The notes: a model not told the origin generated them from the letters alone. Numbered from the stretch's first letter, positions 45,247 to 54,509 are shown. The stretch: DNA of 64,000 nucleotides from a bacterium (GCA_030535455.1 JAUNJY010000008.1:37023-101022); one strand, 5' to 3'. Program-made: numbers and translations.

Positions 45247-46323
45247 CTAACCAATTAGATTTACTTTTACATTTTCAACGCCTAACTTATCAGCAGTTTC
45301 AGCGTCAGTGTTAACTTTTAAAGTAATTTTGCCAGCTTTTAAGTCAGCAAGTACTTTTGCATAGTCATCATTTGTAAATGTAGTAAACTTAGATGTTTCC
45401 ATTGGTAAACCTACTGCATCTTCTTTAGCGCCAAGAACAAGTGCTTTGCCGCCTTCGAATGAATTATCGTAGATTGCTTTTAATTGAGCTTCTACTGCAG
45501 TTTGTAACTGTTTCATTGCAGATGTGATTACTGTATCAGATTCTACAGATTGATCAACGTCTACACCAATTACTTTTTTGTCAGCTTGACTTGCTGCAGC
45601 CATGATAGAGTTACCGATTGAACCGCCACAAGCGAAGATTGCTTCTGTTCCTGCATTGTACCAAGCGGAAGCTAATGTTTGAACTTCTGGGCTTGCATCA
45701 AATGTACCAGTGTAGTTGTATTTAACTTCTACGTCTTTTACACCTAATTCTTTTGCAGCTGCGTCAGCACCTTGAATGAAACCGTATCCGTAACGGATAA
45801 CTGCAGGTAGTGCCATACCACCAAGGAAACCTAATTTTTTGTAACCATCTTTTACTGCTGCATAACCTGCAAGGTAACCTGCTTCTTGTTCTGCAAATGT
45901 AATAGATACAACGTTGCTACCGATTGTGTAATCTTTCTCGTCAGCATCGTGTGGTGTACCATCAATTAAGATAAAGTTTGTATCAGGGTATTTAGTTTGT
46001 AAATCATATACTGCTACTTCAAATAAGAAACCGGAACAAACGATTGTTTTTGCTCCACCTTTGATTGCTAATTCCATAGCTGTTTTGAATTCGTCTGTTG
46101 ACTTACCTGTTGGTTTGTAATACTTGTAAGTCTTGTTGTTTTCTTTCGCGAAAGTTTCAACACCTGTCCAACATCCTTGGTTAAAGGATTTGTCATCTAC
46201 AGACCCTGTATCAGTAACTAAAACTATTTCGTTTGTATTACTGTTACTTGAATTTTTTGAACCGCATGCTGTCAATGAAAATAAAGATAAGCATATACAT
46301 AATGCTGATACCACTTTTTTCAT
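45247..46323 (-). CDS. nupN: BMP-family nucleoside-binding lipoprotein (NupN/PnrA-like)
   Basis: 358 residues. The lipoprotein signal ends in SLTAC with Cys20, then a Ser/Asn-rich spacer, then the BMP fold with VTDTGSVDDKSFNQGCW near 35-51 (nucleoside-binding Asp and Phe) and ACGGSIGNSI near 225. It captures purine or other nucleosides at the outer face and passes them to NupPQ. AGGAGG precedes the ATG, with an extended promoter at 46366-46394. Confidence 0.92.
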   Translation of the reverse strand: MKKVVSALCICLSLFSLTACGSKNSSNSNTNEIVLVTDTGSVDDKSFNQGCWTGVETFAKENNKTYKYYKPTGKSTDEFKTAMELAIKGGAKTIVCSGFLFEVAVYDLQTKYPDTNFILIDGTPHDADEKDYTIGSNVVSITFAEQEAGYLAGYAAVKDGYKKLGFLGGMALPAVIRYGYGFIQGADAAAKELGVKDVEVKYNYTGTFDASPEVQTLASAWYNAGTEAIFACGGSIGNSIMAAASQADKKVIGVDVDQSVESDTVITSAMKQLQTAVEAQLKAIYDNSFEGGKALVLGAKEDAVGLPMETSKFTTFTNDDYAKVLADLKAGKITLKVNTDAETADKLGVENVKVNLIG

Positions 46324-46365
46324 GATCGTCCTCCTAATACTGTCATAATTATTTTTACAATTAGC

Positions 46366-46394
46366 ATAATATCACAAATTCCGACCCTAGACAA
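46366..46394 (-). promoter_or_regulatory. Sigma-A promoter of the nup-tdk operon
   Basis: On the minus strand, -35 TTGTCT (46389-46394), 17-bp spacer, extended -10 TGATATTAT (core 46366-46371). The -10 is about 45 bp upstream of the nupN ATG. It is downstream of element C, so element C would not be part of this transcript unless there is readthrough. Confidence 0.65.
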
Positions 46395-46626
46395 CCCTGT
46401 TTTTAGAAACTTTGCCATTTTAAATGTATTTTAAAGTGTGCAATTAGACAATTCTGACTATTTAGGATTATTTTACCTGTTTGTTCGAGTTTTTTTGTAA
46501 ATATACCCAAATATCTTTATCATAGACTTTGTAAATGTAGCTATATGCCTATTCCTTCTTATATAATAGGTGCTTCTTAATAAGATTAGCATGCCTTATA
46601 GTGTGTTTTTAATTCAGATCAAAATG

Positions 46627-46792
46627 TCTTCTTCTTCAATCTCCCGGGAGAAGACACTTTGCCGGCGCCGAACTCGGTCGCGGAAGCGATATCTTCCCTT
46701 CGAATGAGTGCGCATCCTACACCCGCTTTTCAGGGTGATTTCTTCAAGAATAGGAGGCTGTTCGAAGAGAAGTTTCCTATTCTTGAAAAAAA
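46627..46792 (-). repeat. Structured RNA-like element, copy C
   Basis: Same order of parts as copies A and B. On the minus strand: long hairpin CAAGAATAGGA/TCCTATTCTTG with CTCTTCGA near the apex, hairpin CACCCTG/CGGGTG, core GCGCACTCAT-TCG-AAGGGAAGATA-TCGC-TTCC-GCGA-C-CGA-GTTCGGCGC, then TGTCTTCT/AGAAGACA. It lies between the udk terminator and the nupN promoter. The rest of 46395-46626 shows nothing recognisable. Confidence 0.78.
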
Positions 46793-46834
46793 GACCCGTG
46801 AAAGCAATTGCATTAATTGCTCTCTTGGGTCTTT
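46790..46834 (-). terminator. Rho-independent terminator of udk
   Basis: AAAGACCC (46790-46797) and GGGTCTTT (46827-46834) with an inner AGCAATT/AATTGCT stem, followed by a T-run on the minus strand that belongs to the first hairpin of element C. It lies just after the udk stop codon. Confidence 0.88.
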
Positions 46835-46838
46835 ACAC

Positions 46839-47468
46839 TTAGTTATGATTATAACCGTTAAGTAATAATCTAAGATGTTCTGTTAAGATACTGATACCAG
46901 TCTTATTTTCTCCACCTCTAGGAATAATGATGTCTGCATATTTCTTAGATGGCTCCACAAATTGTTCATGCATTGGCTTAACAGTTTGTGTATATTGTGT
47001 AAGTACTGATTCAATACTTCTACCACGATCATGGATATCACGAGTAATTCTTCTCATTAAACGTTCATCTGCATCTGTATCCACAAATACTTTAATATCC
47101 ATTAAATCTCTTAATTCAGCATCCTCTAAAATCAGGATACCTTCCACGATAATTACTTTCTTTGGCTCAACTAGTACTGTCTCTTTGGATCTAGTGTGCA
47201 TAGTATAATCGTATTCTGGACGATAAATTGCTTTTCCTGCTTTTAACTCTTTTACATCCTCAATCATTTTCTTTGTATCGAAAGACGATGGATGATCATA
47301 GTTAAGTTTGCTTCTTTCCTCTAAAGGCATATCGTCATGCGCCCAATAATAATTGTCATGACTAATTAACTCTATGTCATTTTTGAAATATTCCTTTATC
47401 ATATTTACAATGGTTGTCTTGCCCGATGCTGAACCGCCCGCAATACCAACAATACATACACTGTTCAT
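46839..47468 (-). CDS. udk: Uridine kinase
   Basis: 209 residues. P-loop GGSASGKTT near 10-18, SHDNYYW near 36 (catalytic Asp and substrate-binding Tyr), NYDHPSSFD near 55 and the RITRDIHDRGRS lid near 138-149. It phosphorylates uridine or cytidine with ATP or GTP. The next genes on the strand are the nucleoside importer and tdk, a sensible salvage grouping although separated by a terminator. Confidence 0.95.
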   Translation of the reverse strand: MNSVCIVGIAGGSASGKTTIVNMIKEYFKNDIELISHDNYYWAHDDMPLEERSKLNYDHPSSFDTKKMIEDVKELKAGKAIYRPEYDYTMHTRSKETVLVEPKKVIIVEGILILEDAELRDLMDIKVFVDTDADERLMRRITRDIHDRGRSIESVLTQYTQTVKPMHEQFVEPSKKYADIIIPRGGENKTGISILTEHLRLLLNGYNHN

Positions 47469-47563
47469 AAAAATCCTCCGTAATCATTTATTATCTATGC
47501 TAATATTAATCATTAATTTAACCCATTATAACGTATATTAAAGAAATAATCATGTAGAAATTC

Positions 47564-48097
47564 TTACCACATTCTTTCCACATCAATGTGGCACATTTTC
47601 ATTGCATTTAACGCGTTTAAATGGATTTCCTCTGTTACACCGGCAGTCAAATCTTCATAGACACAGATTTTCACCTCAGGCACTGTCGCCTTTAATAACA
47701 AAGCATTGCTAATCACACAAATATCCGTGCATACGCCAATCAAGTCAATCTGCTCAATCGGCTGCTCTTCATTCAGTGCTTTCACATATTCTTGAAGCTC
47801 AAGGGAACCAAACGTAGGCTTACAGAATTCTTTACAAGCTTTATGTTCTATTGCATTTTTTATTTCCGGAACCAGCTGCCAGCCTTCTGTTCCAGCAACA
47901 CAATGGGTTACAGGCAGTTTTTTGCCCTCCATTGTATGTAAATAGTCGACTGTATGTGTATCTTTGGTATAAACGACCTGTCCGTCGTAAGAATTAATCA
48001 TCTTTACAACTCCCGGCACAATACTCTCAGCTTCCTTAGTTCCTAATACACCAGTTACAAAATCATTTTGCATATCGATTACAGCTAATAACTTCAT
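47564..48097 (-). CDS. Isochorismatase-like cysteine hydrolase (nicotinamidase type)
   Basis: About 177 residues. The catalytic triad is visible: Asp in AVIDMQNDFV near residue 9, Lys in FCKPTFGS near 93, Cys in GVCTDICV near 127. The combination IDMQNDF and a metal-binding DTH (YTKDTHTVDY) favours nicotinamidase PncA, which returns nicotinamide to NAD synthesis. The ATG at 48097 has GGAGG 7 nt upstream. The GTG one codon earlier is less likely. Confidence 0.8.
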   Translation of the reverse strand: MKLLAVIDMQNDFVTGVLGTKEAESIVPGVVKMINSYDGQVVYTKDTHTVDYLHTMEGKKLPVTHCVAGTEGWQLVPEIKNAIEHKACKEFCKPTFGSLELQEYVKALNEEQPIEQIDLIGVCTDICVISNALLLKATVPEVKICVYEDLTAGVTEEIHLNALNAMKMCHIDVERMW

Positions 48098-48211
48098 CAC
48101 GCTACCTCCGCTTCATTATATGAAAAGAAACATGCTTTATGAGTTCCTCTCTTTATCACGACAATTACCAATGCAGCATACCTCTGACTTTGGCAAGTTG
48201 TTCGCGTAAAT

Positions 48212-48246
48212 AGGGGGATACAGCGCTACTTATGCTATACCCCCTT
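48212..48246 (-). terminator. Hairpin past the U32 gene
   Basis: AGGGGGATA and TATACCCCCTT flank a loop with a further GC/GC pair. Located 9 bp past the stop codon at 48255. The T-run on the minus strand is weak, so this is a tentative terminator. Confidence 0.5.
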
Positions 48247-48254
48247 ATCTACTA

Positions 48255-49490
48255 TTATGCTTCTTTTCTTCTTATGATATCAAATTCATTTAATTCCACA
48301 CCAAAGTCAACAAAGATTTTTTGTTTTGGATGTGGACAGCTTTCCATATCAGCTCCGTCTTCATCAGTAATACGTTTCACTGTAGCCATAATATTTTCAC
48401 CAGATGGCTTCATGATTTCAAGTTCTTCCCCAACGGAGAACTTATTACGTTGTTCTAATTCATACAGACCTTCCGCATTCTTGCCACTAATCTTACCTAA
48501 ATAACTATATCCTTTGATATATGTGTTATTATCGTAGATTTGAGTTTCTTGATCCGGTTTATTATAGAAGAAACCTGTCGTATATTTTCTATACGTACAT
48601 TTTGCAATTTCATCCCAGTAATGAGGAATGTTTTGTTCATATAACGCTGGATCTTTATAGTAATCATCAATTGCCTGACGATATGTTCTTGCAACCGATG
48701 CAACATATAATGCAGTCTTCATACGTCCTTCGATCTTTAAGGAATCAATTCCTGCATTGATGATGTCTGGAATATGATCGATCATACATAAATCTTTGGA
48801 ATTGAAGATATATGTTCCATCTTCACTTTCTTCCATCTTTTCGTATTCGCCAGCTTCATTTTCTTCCACTACGTTATATTTCCAACGACAAGCATGAGTA
48901 CAGCTTCCTTTATTCGCATCTCTTCCTGTCATATAGTTGCTTAATAAACAACGTCCAGAATAAGCCATACACATTGCACCATGGATGAATGTTTCAATTT
49001 CTAAATCATCCGGGATGTTCTTACGAATTTCACCGATTTCTTCAATGGATAATTCTCTCGCAGTAACGACACGTGTCGCTCCTAACTGATGCCAGAAATT
49101 AAATGTATTATAGTTTGTATTATTTGCCTGCGTACTAATATGACGTTCGATGTTTGGACAAGCTACTCCAGCAATTTCAAACATACCAGGGTCAGAAATA
49201 ATAAGTGCATCTGGTCCGATTTCACCTAATTCTTCAAAATACTTTCTTGCACCACTTAAGTCACCATTGTGAGCAGTGATATTACAAGTTACATAAACTT
49301 TCTTGCCATATTTATGAGCGTATTTAATACCTTCAATCATATCTTCTTTTGAGAAGTTCTTTGCCTTCGCACGAAGACCATACATTTCCCCACCGATATA
49401 AATAGCATCAGCACCGTATTGAACCGCTACTTGTAATACTTCTAGATTACTAGCAGGAATTAATAATTCGGGTTTTTCTCTTTTAAACAT
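48255..49490 (-). CDS. Peptidase U32 family protein, TrhP-like tRNA hydroxylation factor
   Basis: 411 residues. The U32 signature EIETFIHGAMCMAYSGRCLLS near 161-181 and Cys residues (C-x3-C type pattern with CTHACRW near 196) suit the iron-sulfur-containing U32 class. In Bacillus the equivalent genes (yrrN/yrrO) make 5-hydroxyuridine at tRNA position 34, the substrate of TrmR. Here the gene directly follows a TrmR-like methyltransferase (15-bp gap), which supports that role over a peptidase. Confidence 0.85.
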   Translation of the reverse strand: MFKREKPELLIPASNLEVLQVAVQYGADAIYIGGEMYGLRAKAKNFSKEDMIEGIKYAHKYGKKVYVTCNITAHNGDLSGARKYFEELGEIGPDALIISDPGMFEIAGVACPNIERHISTQANNTNYNTFNFWHQLGATRVVTARELSIEEIGEIRKNIPDDLEIETFIHGAMCMAYSGRCLLSNYMTGRDANKGSCTHACRWKYNVVEENEAGEYEKMEESEDGTYIFNSKDLCMIDHIPDIINAGIDSLKIEGRMKTALYVASVARTYRQAIDDYYKDPALYEQNIPHYWDEIAKCTYRKYTTGFFYNKPDQETQIYDNNTYIKGYSYLGKISGKNAEGLYELEQRNKFSVGEELEIMKPSGENIMATVKRITDEDGADMESCPHPKQKIFVDFGVELNEFDIIRRKEA

Positions 49491-49505
49491 TATTCTCTCA
49501 ACTTT

Positions 49506-50168
49506 CTAATTCTCGTTCTTCACTTTATAACTCAATGTTACACCATCGCCAATAGGTAATACAACAGAATCAAAAGACTCGTGATGTGTAAGCGTATAAA
49601 GATATTCACGCATTCTGCTATGAATGGTTCTATTACGTCTAGTCACGCCGAATCTGGATTCCACCACATCGCCATCTTGTAACACATTATCGGATACTAA
49701 CAAGCCGCCTTCTTCTAACAATGTAAATACATTCTCCAAGAAATTAATATATTGCCCTTTTGCGGCATCCATAAAAATAAAATCGAAGCGTTCGCCTTTT
49801 TCTACTAGTTCTGCAAGGATATCCGTTGCATCACCCTCAAGTAATGTAATTACATCCTCTTTTCCTGAACCATCGAAATTAGCCTTTGCACGTTCTATAC
49901 GTCCTTCATTTCGTTCAATTGTAGTAATTGTACAACCTTCCGGCATATATTCTGACATAAGAAGGGATGAGAACCCTACTGCACATCCTACTTCTAAAAT
50001 TCTCTTCGGTTTATTGTTATGCATAAGGAATCGAAGCAACGATTGCGTTGGTTTTTTAATAATTGGAACGTGAGTACGTAACGCCTCCTGTTCAATTGTC
50101 CATAAAAACTCTGGCAAATCTTGTTCTAATGAAAAAATATAACTTGCAATTCTTTCGTTACCAATCAC
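49506..50168 (-). CDS. trmR: O-methyltransferase, TrmR-like (tRNA 5-hydroxyuridine methyltransferase)
   Basis: About 220 residues with a Rossmann S-adenosylmethionine fold: motif I ILEVGCAVGFSS near 57-68, acidic ring-binding TIERNEG, and FIFMDAAKGQY near 130, a metal-dependent catechol-type site. The start is placed at the GTG at 50168 because AGGAG lies 7 nt upstream. An ATG at 50204 in the same frame has no ribosome binding site. Adjacent to the U32 gene, as in the yrrMNO cluster, so it should methylate tRNA ho5U34. Confidence 0.82.
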   Translation of the reverse strand: MIGNERIASYIFSLEQDLPEFLWTIEQEALRTHVPIIKKPTQSLLRFLMHNNKPKRILEVGCAVGFSSLLMSEYMPEGCTITTIERNEGRIERAKANFDGSGKEDVITLLEGDATDILAELVEKGERFDFIFMDAAKGQYINFLENVFTLLEEGGLLVSDNVLQDGDVVESRFGVTRRNRTIHSRMREYLYTLTHHESFDSVVLPIGDGVTLSYKVKNEN

Positions 50169-50351
50169 TTTCGTTCTCCTATCTTTTCTATTCTCTATTT
50201 TCATAATGTGGCATATTACGCCACAATTCCTTATACTACTATATTTCAGTCATAAAATCAATAACTTACAATTATTTATAGTTTTTCCATTCTATTTAAG
50301 GCTATACACACCCTGTAGTAAGAGCCATAAAGGGTAGGTGCGATAATATCC

Positions 50352-50456
50352 TGATTTTCCTCTGACATAATAAAAGGACCATACGATTTTTGAGGGCAGA
50401 CACCATTGGTATCTGACAACAAAAACATATGGCCCTATTGTTAAGAAGGAAAATCC
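50352..50456. repeat. Long hairpin with an apex shared with the element at 4310
   Basis: GATTTTCC (50353-50360) and GGAAAATC (50448-50455) close a hairpin of about 100 nt, with inner pairs AGGACCATA/TATGGCCCT and TTTTTG/CAAAAA. The apex at 50392-50420, GAGGGCAGACACC followed by a 3-nt loop and GGT, matches the apex of the 4310 element at 23 of 29 positions by my count. It sits next to the stop codon of the MltG-like gene. Confidence 0.65.
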
Positions 50457-50464
50457 CTCTCTAT

Positions 50465-50932
50465 TTATTTCATATCCGACTGACTCATCGTGCTGCTCTT
50501 TGTAGCACTTGGCGTAGTAGTTGAACTGGATTTATTCGTTTCATCCGCTGCAGAATTAGTAATCACTTCAAGGACTCGATCATAGTTCATATCAGAGCTA
50601 ATCACATAGGTTCCTGCTTTAATGTTTTCATTTGCTAACTTCGCACGAAGATAGAATGAATACTTATTCTCTACAAGCTTATACAATTGTAACTTGGATG
50701 CAACACTCATCGTAGACTCATGCTCATCAATTACGACCTGTCTTTCATATGCATGTTCAGTATCTGTAACAGTCACATTGCCAAATACTTCATAGGAAAA
50801 CGTATATGCACTTGTACAAGCCTTATAAATAACGACTACTACAATAAAATAAAATACTATATTTAGTAGTAGATGCAGTATCTCATGCGTTACTCGAAGT
50901 GCTACCCTTGTCTTCGCTGAACGATTCTCCAT
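50465..50932 (-). CDS. MltG N-terminal-like membrane protein without catalytic domain
   Basis: 155 residues. One membrane helix (about 20-42), then a region like the LysM-type part of MltG/YceG (TMSVASKLQLYKLVENKYSF, AKLANENIKAGTYVISSDMNYDRVLEVI, near 74-125) and a Ser/Thr-rich tail. The lytic transglycosylase domain (about 250 residues in full MltG) is absent. It may modulate peptidoglycan trimming by binding. GGAGG is well placed before the ATG. Lies 55 bp after RNase J. Confidence 0.65.
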   Translation of the reverse strand: MENRSAKTRVALRVTHEILHLLLNIVFYFIVVVVIYKACTSAYTFSYEVFGNVTVTDTEHAYERQVVIDEHESTMSVASKLQLYKLVENKYSFYLRAKLANENIKAGTYVISSDMNYDRVLEVITNSAADETNKSSSTTTPSATKSSTMSQSDMK

Positions 50933-50987
50933 CTTATCCCTCCATGCTACCTATTTATCATATCAGATAATTAGATTGCGCTTTATC

Positions 50988-52658
50988 TTATACTTCCATA
51001 ATGATTGGAAGAATCATTGGATTTCTCTTTGTCTTCTTCCAGATAAAATCACTAAGTGAATCTTTCACTTCGTTCTTAATCTTGCCCCAATCATTAACTC
51101 CATGTTCTAAACAACGTTGAAGTGCATCATTTACACATTCTTTTGCTTCGTCCATTAAGTTTTCAGATTCTCTAACATATACAAATCCACGAGATACAAT
51201 ATCTGGACCTGATAATACTTGGTTAGAGTATTTCTCTAATGTCACAACGATAATTATTAAACCGTTTTCAGATAAATGCTGACGATCACGTAATACGATA
51301 TTACCAACATCACCAACACCAAGACCATCAACAAGGATTGCACCACAAGGTACTTTTCCAGTTACTTCAGCCTTTTCTTCACTTAACTCTAATACATCAC
51401 CAGAAGAGATTAAGAAGATATCATCTTTATCAATACCAAGAGACTCTGCTAACTCAGCATGACGTTTTAAATGACGGTATTCACCATGAACAGGAACTGC
51501 ATATTTAGGTTTTACTAAGGAATAGATTAATTTAATTTCTTCCTGACAAGCATGTCCAGATACGTGAGTATCTTGGTAGATAACCTTAGCACCTTTCATA
51601 GATAATTCATTAATAATTCTTGAAACCGCTTTTTCATTACCAGGGATTGGAGTAGAACTTAAAATAATTGTATCGCCTGGTTTGATAGAAATCTTTTTAT
51701 GAATGCTAGATGCCATACGGGATAATGCTGCCATTGCTTCCCCTTGAGATCCAGTTGTAATTAATACGATTTGATCATCTGTATAATTCTTCATTTGTTC
51801 GATATCGATTAACATATTTTCTGGCATATTGATATAACCAAGATCCATTGCTGTAGTTACGATATTAACCATACTACGGCCTTCGATTACAACTTTACGT
51901 CCGAATTTCTGTGCACTGTTAACAATCTGTTGTACACGGTCTACGTTGGAAGCAAATGTTGCAACGATAATACGACTCTTATTATTTTCTGCAAATATAT
52001 TATCAAAGGTCTTACCAACTGTACTTTCTGACATTGTATAGCCTGGACGCTCTACGTTAGTACTGTCACAAAGTAATGCTAATACACCTTTCTTACCGAT
52101 TTCACCAAAACGTTGTAAATCAATTGTTTCACCAAATACTGGTGTATAATCTACTTTAAAATCGCCTGTATGAACGATGATACCAGCTGGTGTATAGATT
52201 GCAAGAGCTGTTGCATCTGCAATACTATGGTTTGTACGGATAAATTCAATTCTGAAACATCCTAAATTGATAGATTGTCCGTATTTGATTACTTTACGTT
52301 TTGTAGATTTTAATAAGTTATGCTCTTTTAATTTATTCTCAATGATACCCATTGTTAATTTTGTTGCATAAATTGGAGCATTCACTTCTCTTAATACATA
52401 AGGAAGGCCACCGATATGATCTTCATGACCATGAGTGATTACAAACCCTTTCACCTTATGAATATTTTCTTTTAAATATGTTACATCTGGAATTACTAAA
52501 TCGATTCCTAACATTTCATCATCTGGGAATGATAAACCACAGTCTACGATAATAATACTGTCTTCAAACTCAAATGCAGTAATGTTCATACCGATTTGTT
52601 CTAATCCTCCAAGAGGAATAATCTTTACTCCCTTGTCACTTACTACTTTTGCTTTCAT
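50988..52658 (-). CDS. rnjA: Ribonuclease J
   Basis: 556 residues. Metallo-beta-lactamase core with HGHEDHIGG near 76-84, beta-CASP region (NVERPGYTMSE), and a C-terminal domain. RNase J has endonuclease and 5'-3' exonuclease activity and is the main RNA-decay and 5'-processing enzyme in Bacillota. TATGGAGGTG precedes the ATG. The many structured 3' regions in this window would be natural barriers or substrates for such an enzyme. Confidence 0.95.
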   Translation of the reverse strand: MKAKVVSDKGVKIIPLGGLEQIGMNITAFEFEDSIIIVDCGLSFPDDEMLGIDLVIPDVTYLKENIHKVKGFVITHGHEDHIGGLPYVLREVNAPIYATKLTMGIIENKLKEHNLLKSTKRKVIKYGQSINLGCFRIEFIRTNHSIADATALAIYTPAGIIVHTGDFKVDYTPVFGETIDLQRFGEIGKKGVLALLCDSTNVERPGYTMSESTVGKTFDNIFAENNKSRIIVATFASNVDRVQQIVNSAQKFGRKVVIEGRSMVNIVTTAMDLGYINMPENMLIDIEQMKNYTDDQIVLITTGSQGEAMAALSRMASSIHKKISIKPGDTIILSSTPIPGNEKAVSRIINELSMKGAKVIYQDTHVSGHACQEEIKLIYSLVKPKYAVPVHGEYRHLKRHAELAESLGIDKDDIFLISSGDVLELSEEKAEVTGKVPCGAILVDGLGVGDVGNIVLRDRQHLSENGLIIIVVTLEKYSNQVLSGPDIVSRGFVYVRESENLMDEAKECVNDALQRCLEHGVNDWGKIKNEVKDSLSDFIWKKTKRNPMILPIIMEV

Positions 52659-52776
52659 AATTGCACCTCCATATTAGTATGTAAGGCAAAAATCAAGGCA
52701 CAATCTTTGTAAGAGATAGACATTCTTCATTATTCATACTTCATTCATCTTAACAGAGATGTCTGCAAAAGCATTA

Positions 52777-53235
52777 CTACTTTTGCTTTTTCTGACACTC
52801 TTCACAATACCCATAAAGTTTTACTTCATGGTCTACGATATTAAAACCCATCTCATCCTTAATTCTGTTTTCTAAGCTCTCTAGCATATCATCCTCAAAG
52901 GAAAATACTTTATTACACCCCAAACATATTAAGTGATGGTGATGATGAGATTTTCCAAAATCACCATTCATTTTTCCTATTTCGTATCGTACGAATCCAT
53001 CATCAAGATTTAGCTTATCAATCAAATGTAAATCTGATAGTAATTGGATGGTACGATAAACAGTCGCTAAACCGATTTCAGGATATTGTTCCCTAACGTA
53101 CTCGTATATTTCTTCCGCCGTAAGATGTGTATCAGGTCTACTTTGTAACACATCTAGAATAGCAATACGTTGCGTCGTAACTTTTAATCCGTTCTCTTTT
53201 AACAACGATTTAAACTTATCATGATTTGTACTCAT
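52777..53235 (-). CDS. Fur-family metal-dependent repressor
   Basis: About 152 residues from the ATG at 53235 (MSTNHDKFKSLLKENGLKVT), preceded by GAGG. The winged helix has YPEIGLATVYRTIQLL near 57-72, and the His block KSHHHHHLICLGC near 97-109 plus CEECQ at the end provide metal and structural zinc sites. It could be Fur (iron), Zur (zinc) or PerR. The Asp/His pattern needed for PerR cannot be decided by eye. It stands alone between RNase J and the yqgF-ireB group. Confidence 0.9.
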   Translation of the reverse strand: MSTNHDKFKSLLKENGLKVTTQRIAILDVLQSRPDTHLTAEEIYEYVREQYPEIGLATVYRTIQLLSDLHLIDKLNLDDGFVRYEIGKMNGDFGKSHHHHHLICLGCNKVFSFEDDMLESLENRIKDEMGFNIVDHEVKLYGYCEECQKKQK

Positions 53236-53392
53236 TAAGACCTCATTTCCCGCACTCAAATGTGCCAACTATTTCTCGTATTGGTTTGTCTAACCTATAA
53301 TTGATTGCGCAAATTAATGTTTCTTACATAGTCTTTTATATAATAAAAAGTCATAACACATGTTCTAACTTCTTTATTCAAATTTGCTAAAT

Positions 53393-53677
53393 CTACGCTT
53401 TATTCATTTCAATGTCGATGTCATCCATCATTGTTTCAAACACTTTAGAAACTGCTTCTAATTCTTCATCATTTTCAACGACATCATAAATAATTTCTTT
53501 GTCTACTGTATCTTTTTCTTTTAAGATCAAAGCATTCGCTTCTTCATCATCATCTTCTGCAGAATCAGCGATTAATAAATAATTAATTCCATTAATCATT
53601 GTTTGTTCTAATACATAAAATTCAATTTCTTCATTATCTTCAGTTGTAAAGATGATTTTTTCATTATTACTTGGCAT
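53393..53677 (-). CDS. DUF1292 family acidic protein
   Basis: 94 residues, about one third Asp/Glu. The core EIEFYVLEQTMINGINYLLIADS (near 16-38) is the DUF1292 pattern. No function is known. In Bacillota it is regularly found with yqgF and ireB, as here, 1 bp from the yqgF stop codon. AAGGAG precedes the ATG. Confidence 0.85.
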   Translation of the reverse strand: MPSNNEKIIFTTEDNEEIEFYVLEQTMINGINYLLIADSAEDDDEEANALILKEKDTVDKEIIYDVVENDEELEAVSKVFETMMDDIDIEMNKA

Positions 53678-53678
53678 C

Positions 53679-54125
53679 TTATATCTCCTTATTGCTTTGG
53701 TGACTATTATACTTCATATCCAAATAGTTCTGTAAAATAAATACCGCAGCTACCTTGTCTACAATTTGGGCTCTATTCTCTCTTCTCATACCGCCATCAA
53801 TCATGGCATTGTGTGCGGACACAGTACTAAGTCGTTCATCCCATAACACGACTTCCAGTCCGGTTCTCTTCTTAAGCATCTCAGCAAAAGCTTCTGATTT
53901 TTCAGCTCTTTCGCCGATCGTATTGTTCATATTCTTTGGATAACCCAGTACAATCAATTCTACCTTGTATTCCTCAATAATCTCTTCAATACGTGCAAGT
54001 GTCTGTCGTAACTTTGTCTCATGTTTACGACGAACCACTTCGATTCCTTGTGCAGTAAGGCCTAGCTCGTCACTTACAGCCACCCCTACTGTCACAGAAC
54101 CATAATCTAATCCTAGTATTCTCAT
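53679..54125 (-). CDS. yqgF: YqgF/RuvX family RNase H-fold nuclease
   Basis: 148 residues. RNase H-like fold with [17 protein letters not shown] at the start (first catalytic Asp), [11 protein letters not shown] near 58 and [11 protein letters not shown] near 94 (Glu). The family acts as a Holliday junction resolvase-like or 16S rRNA processing nuclease. The gene order ireB-yqgF-DUF1292 is highly conserved in Bacillota. Confidence 0.92.
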   Translation of the reverse strand: MRILGLDYGSVTVGVAVSDELGLTAQGIEVVRRKHETKLRQTLARIEEIIEEYKVELIVLGYPKNMNNTIGERAEKSEAFAEMLKKRTGLEVVLWDERLSTVSAHNAMIDGGMRRENRAQIVDKVAAVFILQNYLDMKYNSHQSNKEI

Positions 54126-54153
54126 GTAGTTTCCTATTCTTATTTAAAATTCT

Positions 54154-54411
54154 TTAAAAATTTCTCTTGATATAATCTCCAAATAGTTCTTCCAGAATTT
54201 CATCACGTTCCACTTTCATAATCAGGCTTCTAGCGCCATTATGGCTCGTAATATAAGTTGGATCTCCACTCATAACGTATCCAACCATCTGATTGACAGG
54301 ATTATATCCTTTTTCAACTAATGCTTCATAAACAGTCTTGATTACATCAGTCACTTTTACTTCAGGTTCCTTTTGTACTTTAAAATATTGCGTATTATTA
54401 ATTTCTTGCAT
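54154..54411 (-). CDS. ireB: IreB family regulatory phosphoprotein
   Basis: 85 residues, full family length. Hallmarks are an N-terminal NNTQYF with phosphorylatable Thr, [26 protein letters not shown] near 30-55 and the end RNF. In Enterococcus IreB is phosphorylated by the kinase IreK and controls cephalosporin resistance. Here the kinase is outside the window. Confidence 0.93.
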   Translation of the reverse strand: MQEINNTQYFKVQKEPEVKVTDVIKTVYEALVEKGYNPVNQMVGYVMSGDPTYITSHNGARSLIMKVERDEILEELFGDYIKRNF

Positions 54412-54509
54412 ATTCTCACGTCCTTACAGTAATACTTCATCCCACAATTAATGTGTTATCAAAATATCGTTATTACTAATATATTAATACATATTAACAA
54501 AAATATCAA

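Noticed and set aside
46395-46626. Possible purine riboswitch upstream of nupN, because ATGGCA and GTTTCTA resemble its P2/J2-3 parts
   Set aside because: The TTTCTACC core, the two kissing loops and the closing P1 stem are not all present, and a sigma-A promoter lies within the would-be aptamer.
46659-46865. 68-codon frame across element C
   Set aside because: It follows the hairpins of the repeat and crosses the udk terminator. The same region in copies A and B is not open in a matching frame.
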